Source of the DNA: Rhodococcus maanshanensis NBRC 100610
Lineage (GTDB): Bacteria; Actinomycetota; Actinomycetes; Mycobacteriales; Mycobacteriaceae
NCBI RefSeq assembly: GCF_001894865.1
Contig: NZ_BCXA01000020.1
Span: 1-64,000 of the forward strand
DNA: 64,000 nt
Reading direction: 5' to 3'
Position 1 is the stretch's first letter; every line of letters starts with the position of its first letter. The notes beneath the pieces are model-generated. The model had not been told where the DNA came from and ran no database searches. It saw only the letters and a program-made list of their open reading frames with translations. A program made the translations under genes and the position numbers. Positions 56,531 to 64,000 of the stretch are shown one piece after another.

Positions 56531-58333
56531 TCGGCCCACCCGCAGTCGGATGCGGCAGACGAGGGCGTCGGTGTCGCGGCGCAGCGCGCGATCCAGCTCG
56601 TCGCCCCTGTGGTTCGGCAGGATCCGCTGCCACGCGGAGCCAGGCTCCACCTCGCCGATCACCACGACCACCCGTCGGTCGGCGAGTTTGTCGTTGATGT
56701 ACCGGACCACGGTCGGCGCGAGTCCGTCGTCGGCCCCGTCGAGCAGGACCAGGCGGACTCCCGGGTGCCACGCCTCCCACGCCTTGGTGAAGGCGCGCGG
56801 CGACTCTCCGGTCGGACACACCCGGACCGCGACGACGTCACTGCCCATCGACAGCCCGGCGCAGATCGCCTCGCGGCTCAGCTCGGAGACCTCGGCGACC
56901 GGAACGACCACGACGGTGCCCTGTGCGGCGGGCGCGGCGGGCACCTCGCCGAGGTGCAAGCGGTCGCCGATGGCCGCGTAGGCCGCCCGCACCCGCTCCA
57001 TCAGGAACACGATGATGGGCAGGGCCACCACGATGAGCCACGCGCCCTCGGTGAACTTCATCGCGGTGGTGATGAGTGCCGCGACGGCGGTCAGCGTGGC
57101 ACCGAATCCGTTCAGGAAGGCGCGCCACCGCCAGCCGGGGGCCCGGGTCAGCATCCAGTGCCGGACCAAACCGACCTGGGCGATGGTGAACCCGACGAAG
57201 ACTCCGATGGCGAACAGCGGGACAAGGGCGTTCATGCTGCCCCGCGAACCGATCAGCAGCACGGCGGCGAACACCCCGAGTGCGACCACGCCGTACCGGT
57301 AGACCTCGCGGGCGGAGCGCAGCGCGAAACGATGCGGCAGACAGTTGTCGTCGGCGAGCAGGCGCATCAGCGTCGGCAAGCCGCCGTAGGAGGTGTTCGC
57401 GGCGAGGGCGAGCAGCACCACGGTCGCGAATTGCACCACGTAGTAGCCGATCCCGTGTCCGAGGGACGCTTCGGTGAGCTGCGAGAGCACCGTGGTCCCC
57501 TCGACCGGGTGCAGGGCGAACTTGCCGATGAGGATCGCGAGTCCGATCAGCATGGTGCCGAGCAGGATGCCGAGTGCGACCTCGGCGCGCTGCGCGTTCT
57601 TGACGCGGGGTTCACGGAAGCTGGGTACCGCGTTCGCGATGGCCTCCACGCCGGTGAGGGCGGCGCATCCGCTGGAGAATGCCTTGAGCAGCAACAAGAC
57701 CCCGACGGTCTGGACGTTGGCGGCGACAGCGGTGCCCTCGGTGACGCTCAGTGGTTCCGAGCGGAGGAGGCCGGCGACGATCACGGTGAAGATGCTGACG
57801 ACGAAGATCGCGGTGGGGATCATGAATGCCCTTGCGCTGTCCGCGATCCCGCGCAGGTTCAGCGCCGTGATCCCGGCCAGGACGGCCAGGCAGATCCAGA
57901 CGGTGTGGGGGAGCAGGGCGGGAAACGCGGAGGTCAGGGCTGCGACGCCCGCGGCGATGGAGACCGCGACGTTGAGGATGTAGTCGATCACCAGGGAGGC
58001 AGCCGCGACGAGCCCGGTGCGGTGGCCCAGTCGGGCCCGGGCCACGGCGTACGCGCCGCCACCGTTCGGGAAGGCGGCGATGAGCTGACGGTAGGACGCG
58101 ACGAGCACCGCGAGCAGCGCCGCGATGGCGAGGGTGACGGGCAGCGTGAAGCCGAGCCCGGCGCCGCCTGCGACCGCGAGGACGAGCACGATCGCCTCCG
58201 GTCCATAGGACACCGACGCCATGGCGTCCAGGGAGAGCCCGGCCAGTCCGGTGGAGACCGAGAGCTTGTGTCGATCGGTCTTTCGCTTGGGGCGTCCGGT
58301 GCGGGGTGCCCGGATGAGCAGTGCGTTGGTCAC
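56417..58333 (-). CDS. KimA-like potassium/APC permease
   Basis: A 638-residue permease of the APC superfamily with about twelve helices (residues 25-440) and a cytoplasmic C-terminal domain (about 455-600: AQGTVVVVPVAEVSELSREA; VRVCPTGESPRAF). LSLDAMASVSYGPEA and SLVIDYILNVAVS match the KimA/YdaO potassium-proton symporter: Asp36, Tyr43, Asp117 and Tyr118 fall at the residue numbers I remember for Bacillus KimA. The C-terminal part is USP/KUP-like. M. tuberculosis Rv2690c is a probable relative. The last 38 codons run antisense into tesB; the conserved part ends before this. No c-di-AMP riboswitch was seen. Confidence 0.85.
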   Translation of the reverse strand: MTNALLIRAPRTGRPKRKTDRHKLSVSTGLAGLSLDAMASVSYGPEAIVLVLAVAGGAGLGFTLPVTLAIAALLAVLVASYRQLIAAFPNGGGAYAVARARLGHRTGLVAAASLVIDYILNVAVSIAAGVAALTSAFPALLPHTVWICLAVLAGITALNLRGIADSARAFMIPTAIFVVSIFTVIVAGLLRSEPLSVTEGTAVAANVQTVGVLLLLKAFSSGCAALTGVEAIANAVPSFREPRVKNAQRAEVALGILLGTMLIGLAILIGKFALHPVEGTTVLSQLTEASLGHGIGYYVVQFATVVLLALAANTSYGGLPTLMRLLADDNCLPHRFALRSAREVYRYGVVALGVFAAVLLIGSRGSMNALVPLFAIGVFVGFTIAQVGLVRHWMLTRAPGWRWRAFLNGFGATLTAVAALITTAMKFTEGAWLIVVALPIIVFLMERVRAAYAAIGDRLHLGEVPAAPAAQGTVVVVPVAEVSELSREAICAGLSMGSDVVAVRVCPTGESPRAFTKAWEAWHPGVRLVLLDGADDGLAPTVVRYINDKLADRRVVVVIGEVEPGSAWQRILPNHRGDELDRALRRDTDALVCRIRLRVGRSVPQQAGQTLLDDRRDQVPAAVEDPALGQRPAEPRGR

Positions 58334-58430
58334 CGAGCGAGTGTGGTCCCGGATCGGATGTGTACCAGCGGTCTTGATGTTTCCCTTATGCCCTCGGCCG
58401 GGCTCTTGATGCGGCGTGGACGCCGAAGGG

Positions 58431-59627
58431 TCAACGGTGACCGTTGCCGTTTCGGGTGAACGGCGCGGTCAAGGTGGGAACGAGCTGCCGGTGGTTGACC
58501 GCCAACGCGACCGCCGCGACGACCGCATAGACACCGCACAGGATCATTCGCCCGTGGGTCGAGGTGATCGCGAACTGGATGATGAACAGCGCCAACAGTG
58601 TCCAGGCGGACCGGCGGTGGAACCGCAGGGCAAGGATCAGGGCGACCCCCATCATCGTCTGCGTGGCGGTCAGCAACATCTCTTCGATCTGACGCCCGTC
58701 GAGCATCAGGGCGGGGCCGCCACCGCCCGCGAGATAAGCCAGCGGTAGTGATCCCACCAGCAGGGTCCACTGGTTGACCTTCGACGAGATCAGCATCGCG
58801 ATCGCGGCCGTTCCCTTGCCGCGTGCCGCGAAGATGATCGCGATGGTGAACTCGGGCGCCTCGGTGGCGAGTGGGGCGACCCACTGCACGAGCAGGAACT
58901 GATCAACGCCGAGTTCGGTACCGGCATGGACGAGGCTGTTCGCGAAGGGTTCCGCGCAGGCGACGATTACCGCGGCCGCGACGGCGAACATCGAGATCAC
59001 CGTCGTGCGGCGCGTCCGGTCCGGCAATGTGCCGATCGCGGCGGCGGTCCCGATCAGGTCGGGTTCCTCGACGTCCCCGCGGGTCAGTCTGTAGAGGTAG
59101 AAGCCGAACCAGGCCAGGAGGGCGGCACCGAACACGAGGTGGATCTGACCGGTCGCCGGGATGACGAACGCCGCGACGCCCGCGACGAGCAGGAACCCGA
59201 GCTCCACACGATTGTCGGACTCGAGGGCCAGAGCCGTGACCGGTTTGCCGGTGACCCGCTTTGCGGCCGCGATCGAGATCAGTACGACCAGGGGCCAGCC
59301 GATGCCCATCAGCAGCCGGTTCGAGCCGGTCATGTTGGCCGCCGCGTACTGCACGTAGGCGGGGTCGTGCCCGGCGGTATAGGCGAAGTAGAGATCGACC
59401 GCGTACTCGGGGAGCACCACGACCAGGGCGAGGACGGCGATCGCAAGGCCGCCTGAGACGTCGATCTGGGCGGCCTCGGCGGCCCAGGCGAGCAGGAAGC
59501 TCGCCGCGACCACGGCGGCCCCGTAGATCAGCAGGGCCGCTATCGGATTCGGGTGCATGCCCCAGAGCCGGAGTGCGAGTGCGGGAAGAATGAACACCGC
59601 AGTGATTCCCAGTGATCGCGGCAACAC
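58431..59627 (-). CDS. CaCA-family sodium/calcium exchanger-like protein
   Basis: A 398-residue cation antiporter with about eleven helices. The two alpha repeats are recognisable: VVVLPEYAVDLYFAY (first) and APLATEAPEFTIAIIF with SSKVNQWTLLVGSLPL (second), each with the acidic residue that binds the cation. It probably exports Ca2+ or another divalent ion in exchange for Na+ or H+. The start is GTG 59627, without a strong ribosome site, so it is uncertain. It lies 97 bp upstream of the KimA-like gene in the same direction and may be transcribed with it. Confidence 0.85.
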   Translation of the reverse strand: MLPRSLGITAVFILPALALRLWGMHPNPIAALLIYGAAVVAASFLLAWAAEAAQIDVSGGLAIAVLALVVVLPEYAVDLYFAYTAGHDPAYVQYAAANMTGSNRLLMGIGWPLVVLISIAAAKRVTGKPVTALALESDNRVELGFLLVAGVAAFVIPATGQIHLVFGAALLAWFGFYLYRLTRGDVEEPDLIGTAAAIGTLPDRTRRTTVISMFAVAAAVIVACAEPFANSLVHAGTELGVDQFLLVQWVAPLATEAPEFTIAIIFAARGKGTAAIAMLISSKVNQWTLLVGSLPLAYLAGGGGPALMLDGRQIEEMLLTATQTMMGVALILALRFHRRSAWTLLALFIIQFAITSTHGRMILCGVYAVVAAVALAVNHRQLVPTLTAPFTRNGNGHR

Positions 59628-60024
59628 GGCGCGGCGGGTCGGAATATCGGGTGTCTCTGTTCTCGTCGAATTCGGTGAAATGGTTCTCAGGCCTTCGGGT
59701 CAACGGCCGCGGACTCGCCCGATCGTGAAAGAGAGTCTTCGGCCAACGGTGGAGTCGGTCCGAAGGTCTCGCTCGCCGAACAGCTTTCGCGTGTGCTGTT
59801 CGGTGGATGACCGGGCGCGTCGTGGCGCCAGCATGTCGACCATCCGCCTCTGCCCGACCCTGTCGGGATGTTCAGAGTGAACTACTCCCCTTCGTTTTCG
59901 AATGCTAGCGGGGTTCTTTCGGAAGGCAAATTCGTGGTATCGGCTGAATTCGGAATTCGGTCGTGCATTCAATTCCGATTCGGTCGCCCGCAAAAGTCCG
60001 TCCGGCCGTTGTCCCGCGCCGCGA
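59628..60024. other. Intergenic region of lower GC, no gene recognised
   Basis: About 400 bp between divergent genes. 59881-60000 is clearly AT-richer than the rest of the window, with repeated GAATTCGGAATTC-like words (59945-59985). Short open frames exist on both strands but none has support. It may hold the promoter of the cation exchanger gene. Confidence 0.5.
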
Positions 60025-60051
60025 TGTCGAGAACCCGCGAGCGGCTCCGTC
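60025..60051 (+). promoter_or_regulatory. ECF42-type promoter
   Basis: TGTCGA (60025-60030), 17 bases, CGTC (60048-60051), 52 bp before the YCII start. It agrees with the ECF42 promoter pattern I know (TGTCGA at -35, CGA/TC at -10), implying autoregulation of the YCII-sigma operon. Confidence 0.75.
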
Positions 60052-60103
60052 CCAGTGGTGAATGCGACCACAATGGGTCGCACCAGCACAGAGGAGAACC
60101 ACC

Positions 60104-60511
60104 ATGGCCAAGTACCTGTTGCTCAAGCACTACCGCGGCGCCCCGGCTTCGGTCAACGACGTGCCGATGGACCGGTGGACGCCCGACGAGATCTCGGACC
60201 ACGTGCAGTACATGCAGGACTTCGCGGATCGGCTCGAGGGGACCGGCGAGTTCGTCGACGGTCAGGCGCTCGCCCCCGAGGGGACGTGGGTCCGGTACGA
60301 CGGCGAGGGTCGTCCGCCCGTCACCGACGGCCCGTTCGCCGAGACCAAGGACCTCATCGCCGGCTGGATGGTGATCGACGTCGACAGTCACGAGCGCGCC
60401 GTCGAACTGGCCGGGGAGCTGTCGGCCGCACCCGGGGCGGGCGGCAGGCCGATCCACGAGTGGCTCGAGGTGCGCCCGTTCCTGACCGCGCCGCCCACCA
60501 TCACGGAGTGA
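60104..60511 (+). CDS. YCII-related (DGPF) protein, ECF42 partner
   Basis: A 135-residue soluble protein with the YCII/DGPF signature PPVTDGPFAETKDLIAGW and the MAKYLLLKHYRG start. Such proteins are genetically linked to ECF42 sigma factors, but their biochemical role is unknown; YciI itself is a dimeric alpha/beta protein with a His-Asp pair. The ATG at 60104 follows GAGGAG. Its stop overlaps the sigma factor GTG by 4 bp, and an ECF42-type promoter lies upstream. Confidence 0.9.
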   Translation: MAKYLLLKHYRGAPASVNDVPMDRWTPDEISDHVQYMQDFADRLEGTGEFVDGQALAPEGTWVRYDGEGRPPVTDGPFAETKDLIAGWMVIDVDSHERAVELAGELSAAPGAGGRPIHEWLEVRPFLTAPPTITE

Positions 60512-61662
60512 CCGGTCCTGTGGACGAGGTCCTGCTCCGGAGCCTCACGCCACACGTCCTCGGGATCCTCGTCCACCGCGGAGCCGACTTCGCGGCGGCC
60601 GAGGATGCCGTGCAGGACGCGTTGCTCGAGGCGGTCCGTGTCTGGCCGGCTAACCCTCCGCGGGACCCGAAGGGCTGGCTGGTCACGGTGGCCTGGCGCA
60701 AGTTCCTCGATGCGACCCGGGCGGACGCCGCCCGCCGCCGACGCGAGGACGTCGTGGAGGCGGAGGCGGCGCCCGGGTCCGCGCCCGCGGTGGACGACAC
60801 GCTCCAGCTCTACTTCCTGTGTGCCCACCCGTCGTTGACGCCGTCGTCGGCGGTAGCGCTCACGCTGCGTGCCGTCGGCGGGCTGACCACGCGGCAGATC
60901 ACCCAGGCCTACCTGGTGCCCGAGGCGACCATGGCGCAGCGCATCAGCCGGGCCAAGCGCACCGTCTCCGGCGTGCGGTTCGACCAGCCCGGCGACGTCG
61001 CGACCGTCCTGCGCGTCCTCTACCTGGTCTTCAACGAGGGCTACTCCGGCGATGTCGATCTCGCCGCCGAGGCCATCCGGCTCACCCGGCAGCTCGCCGC
61101 CGCGATCGATCACCCCGAGGTGGCCGGGCTGCTCGCGCTCATGCTGCTCCACCACGCCAGGCGCGCAGCCAGGACCGCGCCCGACGGCAGTCTGGTGCCG
61201 CTGGCCGAGCAGGACCGCGGCCGGTGGGACACCGCGTCGATCGCCGAGGGCATCGGCATCCTGCAGGCGGCCCTCGCCCGTGACCGGTTGGGGGAGTACC
61301 AGGCCCAGGCCGCCATCGCGGCACTGCACGCCGACGCGCCCACCGCCGAGGAGACCGACTGGGTGCAGATCGTCGAGTGGTACGACGAGCTCGTGCGCCT
61401 GACCGACAGTCCGGTCGTCCGGCTCAACCGCGCGGTGGCAGTCGGCGAGGCCGACGGGCCGCGTGCCGGCCTGGCGGCGCTCGCGGTGCTGGACGACACT
61501 CTGCCCCGGCATGCCGCGGTGGCCGCGTACTTCCACGAGCGCGACGGCGACCTGGCGACGGCGGCACGGCTCTACGTCGAGGCGGCTGGGAAGGCAACCA
61601 ATCTCGCCGAGCGTGACCATCTGACGCGCCAGGCCGCCCGGCTCAACGCCCGCCCTGGGTAA
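60508..61662 (+). CDS. ECF42-group RNA polymerase sigma factor
   Basis: A sigma factor of 384 residues. Region 2 is at about 10-75 (GADFAAAEDAVQDALLEAVRVW; GWLVTVAWRKFLDATRADAAR), region 4 at about 100-155 (LTTRQITQAYLVPEATMAQRI). A long C-terminal extension (about 170-384) with TPR-like helices (AEAIRLTRQLAAAI; RLNRAVAVGEADGP; AVAAYFHERDGDLATAARLY) is characteristic of ECF42 and required for activity in studied members. No anti-sigma factor is encoded. GTG start overlaps the YCII gene by 4 bp; the pair is a translationally coupled, autoregulated unit. Confidence 0.93.
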   Translation: MTGPVDEVLLRSLTPHVLGILVHRGADFAAAEDAVQDALLEAVRVWPANPPRDPKGWLVTVAWRKFLDATRADAARRRREDVVEAEAAPGSAPAVDDTLQLYFLCAHPSLTPSSAVALTLRAVGGLTTRQITQAYLVPEATMAQRISRAKRTVSGVRFDQPGDVATVLRVLYLVFNEGYSGDVDLAAEAIRLTRQLAAAIDHPEVAGLLALMLLHHARRAARTAPDGSLVPLAEQDRGRWDTASIAEGIGILQAALARDRLGEYQAQAAIAALHADAPTAEETDWVQIVEWYDELVRLTDSPVVRLNRAVAVGEADGPRAGLAALAVLDDTLPRHAAVAAYFHERDGDLATAARLYVEAAGKATNLAERDHLTRQAARLNARPG

Positions 61663-61725
61663 CGTCGGCGGCGATTGCGACGAAATGGACATCGCGAGAC
61701 GTACTCGCGCTGGGGGGGAGTGTCC

Positions 61726-63018
61726 GTGGGCAGGCGGGGCGGGGGAGTCGGCGTCGACGTCGTGGTGATCGGTGCGGTGGTCGCCGTCGGGGTGGTGGTG
61801 GCCGGGCTCGTGAACGACATTGGCCGTGTGGACTATTCGGCGCAGATCCCCGGTTGCGACGTCGTCGTACCGCCGTCGGAGATCCGGCGCATCAACTTTT
61901 CCGCTGTCGGCATGTCGGTTGGCTATGACAACCCGGACTATCCGTGGTTCTCTGGCCCCAAGGCCAGTGCGATGTCGGATGCGCTGAAGGCCGCGCTGCC
62001 ACCAGGCGTGGATGTCGAATTCGGTACTCCGGCGGACTCGCTTCTCTTTGAGCCGATTCTGGACTGGCACCGGCCGGACTCAGCTGGCGCAGTGGACGGA
62101 CTCAGCGGTTGGACCAAGGCGGAGGGCACGTTGATCCGGGGTGCGACATCCAGTTCGCTCTCGGTTGAGGTTCGTCTTTCCGACGCGCAGGCGCCGCCTT
62201 GTATCGCCGGACATCTCGACCGCCGGGTGAAACGCTCTGACGGAACGATCATCGACGTCCGGGAACAGTGGGTTGAATTCGGCGGTATCGGCAACCCGGC
62301 CAGAACTGTCACGGCATACCTCACCGATGGCACGACAATTCAAGCACTGTCCGGATTTGTGATGAGGGATGGAGACGCCGAGAAGGCCTACAGCGGAAGG
62401 GAATCGTTAGCCGTTGACGAGCTCACCGCGCTTGTGACGGCACCGGGTTTGCGTGTGACGGCACCAGTCCCGGACGGGATGCCAGCACCTCCGGAGGCCT
62501 GCTCAGCGGGTGCAAGTGGGGACGGCCCGGAGATCGACCGGGAGATCATCGATCGACTCAACCGCTCGCTCGATGATCGATGGCGAACCGAACTCGCGGG
62601 AATCGCCACTCTCGATCGCCCCCTTGGCTCGTTGCAACTATCGGACTTCGACAACCTGGGTGCGTGCGAAGAGCTGACGGCGGATGTTGCAGGATCCACG
62701 AGCCGCATGAACATTTCGATTACGGGTGGGGTGGCGTTGCCGACCGAGGTCGACGCTCCCGACCCAATCGTCGATGGGCTACGGAGGTCAACCAGAGTCC
62801 TACCGGATGGATCGGTGGTCCAGCGAGTGGAGAAGTTCCCCACACCTGAGCCGACAGATCCGGGCGACCTGCCCAGTCTTGACGAGGTTCGGTCGGTGAC
62901 CGTGATTCGGCCCTCCGGCACACAGGTTTCGGTGTCGTCGTCCGCTCAACCACCGGCCGTTCAGCTGACGCTCGACCAGCTCGAATCCCTTGCGACTACT
63001 CCCGGATTGGAGCTGTAA
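61726..63018 (+). CDS. Membrane-anchored extracytoplasmic protein with internal duplication, unknown
   Basis: Not recognised. A 430-residue protein with one N-terminal transmembrane segment (VDVVVIGAVVAVGVVVAGLV) and the rest outside. Two related blocks are visible: residues about 170-245 (DGTIIDVREQWVEF... LAVDELTALVTAPGL) and about 359-430 (DGSVVQRVEKFPTP... LTLDQLESLATTPGL). Each has DGT/DGS beta-strand segments and ends in an L-DxL--L-TxPGL helix. Third codon positions are less GC-rich than neighbours, hinting at transfer. Start is uncertain: GTG at 61726 has GGGGGAG just before, GTG at 61720 or TTG at 61675 are alternatives. It follows the ECF42 gene by 63 bp and might be part of its transcript. 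Confidence 0.65.
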   Translation: MGRRGGGVGVDVVVIGAVVAVGVVVAGLVNDIGRVDYSAQIPGCDVVVPPSEIRRINFSAVGMSVGYDNPDYPWFSGPKASAMSDALKAALPPGVDVEFGTPADSLLFEPILDWHRPDSAGAVDGLSGWTKAEGTLIRGATSSSLSVEVRLSDAQAPPCIAGHLDRRVKRSDGTIIDVREQWVEFGGIGNPARTVTAYLTDGTTIQALSGFVMRDGDAEKAYSGRESLAVDELTALVTAPGLRVTAPVPDGMPAPPEACSAGASGDGPEIDREIIDRLNRSLDDRWRTELAGIATLDRPLGSLQLSDFDNLGACEELTADVAGSTSRMNISITGGVALPTEVDAPDPIVDGLRRSTRVLPDGSVVQRVEKFPTPEPTDPGDLPSLDEVRSVTVIRPSGTQVSVSSSAQPPAVQLTLDQLESLATTPGLEL

Positions 63019-63048
63019 CTCCTCCTGATTCGTGTCGGTGGCCGCGCG

Positions 63049-63054
63049 TAGGCT
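63049..63054 (+). promoter_or_regulatory. -10 element for a leaderless DUF222 transcript
   Basis: TAGGCT ends 7 bp before the ATG at 63062, which puts the transcript start at or one base before the A of the ATG. No ribosome site precedes the gene. Confidence 0.45.
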
Positions 63055-63061
63055 AGTACAC

Positions 63062-64000
63062 ATGTTCGATCCCGAGGGGTTTCGAGGTAGTGCGGGTGAG
63101 GGTGCCTGCGGCGAACCTGTCGTGGACTTCGAGAACGGGACCGACGCACTGGCTGCGTTGCAGGGGTTTGCGCGGGCGGAGAACGTCGCTGCGGCGCACA
63201 AGGTGTTGACGGCGGCGGCGTTTGCGCGGCGGCAGTTCGCCTGCGAGGTGGATCTGTTCGGGGAGGAGTTCGCCTACCGTGCCGGGCGGTCCGCGGAGAT
63301 GGAGACCGCCCTCGCATTGGGGGTGAGCGCGTGCACGGCGGAACGGTATGTGGCGGTGGGCAATGCACTGGATCTGCGGCTTCCGTTGATCCGTGCGGTG
63401 TTCGTGTCGGGTCGGGTGGATTTTCCGCGGGTGTTCGCGATCGTTGACGCTGTCGCGGAGATTTCCGATGCGACCCTTGCCCGGATGGAGCCGCATCTCG
63501 CGGATGCGGCTTTGTATCTGACGCCGCGGAAGTTGGTGGCGGAGGTGATGCGGGAGTTGATCCGCATCAACCCGGCCGAGGCGGAGGAACTGCGCAGGCA
63601 GCGCGAACGGCATTCTCGGCGGGTGTCGGTGACCGCGGACCTGCACGGCATGGCCCAGGTGTACGCCACACTCACCGCAGCGGAGGGCCGAACCCTCGAC
63701 AGTCTGATCCGGGAGATGGCGGGCACCGTGTGCCGGGAGGACCCGCGGACGGTCGACAATCTGCGGACGGATGCGTTCATGGCGTTGGTGCATGGCGAGA
63801 GCTATCTGCACTGCCGGTGTGGGCGTGATGTTTGCCCGACGGCGCATTTGCCGCGTCCGGAGCGGCCGAAGTCTGAGGTTCATATCCATATCGACCTCGA
63901 CACGCTGTTGCGGTTGGCCGACAATCCCAGTCACCTCGAGGGCCACGGGCCGATCGATCCGGAGTTGGCGAGGTTGCTGGCGGGTGATGCGACCTGGCAG
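63062..64000 (+). CDS. DUF222 / 13E12-repeat protein, probable HNH endonuclease (partial)
   Basis: An open frame of 313 codons without a stop up to the window end. It encodes the DUF222 domain of actinobacterial 13E12-repeat proteins: AHKVLTAAAFARRQFACEVD, LALGVSACTAERYVAVGNAL, SGRVDFPRVFAIVDAVAEI and LRTDAFMALVHGESYL are typical. The HNH nuclease domain usually at the C-terminus would lie beyond the edge. A short cysteine group (HCRCGRDVCPTAHLP, residues about 251-265) sits between the DUF222 and the expected HNH part and could bind metal. These genes are multicopy in Mycobacteriales and behave as selfish or repeat elements. Start ATG fits a leaderless promoter. Confidence 0.87.
   Translation, partial: MFDPEGFRGSAGEGACGEPVVDFENGTDALAALQGFARAENVAAAHKVLTAAAFARRQFACEVDLFGEEFAYRAGRSAEMETALALGVSACTAERYVAVGNALDLRLPLIRAVFVSGRVDFPRVFAIVDAVAEISDATLARMEPHLADAALYLTPRKLVAEVMRELIRINPAEAEELRRQRERHSRRVSVTADLHGMAQVYATLTAAEGRTLDSLIREMAGTVCREDPRTVDNLRTDAFMALVHGESYLHCRCGRDVCPTAHLPRPERPKSEVHIHIDLDTLLRLADNPSHLEGHGPIDPELARLLAGDATWQ

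Noticed and set aside
58334-58430. c-di-AMP (ydaO) riboswitch before the KimA-like gene
   Set aside because: The 97-bp gap is short and I found none of the conserved riboswitch core; only the protein family suggests it.
56609-58459. 616-residue plus-strand frame opposite the KimA-like gene
   Set aside because: Asp/Gly/Gln-rich composition typical of antisense shadow, no recognisable motif.
59700-60089. 129-residue minus-strand frame in the lower-GC gap
   Set aside because: No domain, no ribosome site, and it would overlap the ECF42-type promoter; I kept the gap as non-coding.
63053-63946. 297-residue minus-strand frame at the right end
   Set aside because: It is antisense to the DUF222 gene, whose plus-strand frame is open to the edge and matches a known family.
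1-64000. CRISPR array or IS element
   Set aside because: No regularly spaced repeats with unique spacers and no transposase were seen; the only long repeats are within the Ig-repeat gene, the tRNAs and the PKS modules.

Overview
The window is high-GC actinobacterial DNA from a mycolic-acid-containing bacterium (order Mycobacteriales; a Rhodococcus/Nocardia-type genus is my best guess, the species cannot be told). The evidence is a secreted mycolyltransferase (antigen 85 family), the arabinan transferase AftC, the phosphatidylinositol mannoside genes pgsA-patA-pimA, a wax ester synthase, a 13E12/DUF222 gene, and long blocks in the gene order I remember from Mycobacterium tuberculosis.

Layout. 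0-3 kb: a secreted Ig-repeat protein running off the left edge, with a possible Zur-type site upstream; a small HTH protein; a mycolyltransferase. 3-11.3 kb: lipid metabolism (fadB, fadA, RNase D, wax ester synthase/DGAT, a LipO-like esterase, DUF3000). 11.4-15.4 kb: heme genes hemE, cgoX/hemY, chdC/hemQ, which fit the coproporphyrin-dependent route. 15.4-23.8 kb: a large membrane protein with a lipase-like motif, a BisC-type molybdoenzyme, a DUF1707 membrane protein, a serine-hydrolase lipoprotein, and an ECF41 sigma factor facing a small membrane protein across a good ECF41-type promoter. 23.7-30.6 kb: msrB-aftC-hydrolase-ribD-zapE-GNAT in M. tuberculosis-like order, then an MFS transporter. 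30.7-34.5 kb: GH1 glucosidase, esterase, DUF2784 and a Tat-exported acid phosphatase. 34.7-35.6 kb: six tRNA genes, including two identical tRNA-Val(GAC) and two matching tRNA-Gly(GCC), with terminators and recognisable promoters. 35.75-46.36 kb: one 3533-residue bimodular type I polyketide synthase without other biosynthetic genes beside it. 46.4-56.5 kb: DNA glycosylase, PGPGW protein, FhuF-like iron-sulfur protein, thrS, then the PIM operon with each gene overlapping the next by 4 bp, pdxS and tesB. 56.4-64 kb: the M. tuberculosis-like order breaks where pdxT is expected. It is replaced by a KimA-like potassium transporter, a cation exchanger, an autoregulated YCII-ECF42 pair, an unrecognised membrane-anchored repeat protein of lower GC, and a DUF222 gene cut by the window end.

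Functionally the window is mostly envelope and lipid biology (mycolate transfer, arabinan, PIM, wax esters, beta-oxidation) with housekeeping genes (heme, thrS, tRNAs, B6). The parts most worth a second look are the orphan PKS, whose AT pair and terminal docking regions resemble the iterative Pks12 design but whose reduction domains differ; the two ECF sigma factors with readable cognate promoters, one driving an atypical membrane-protein target; the protease prodomain without a protease; and the probable acquired segment after tesB.
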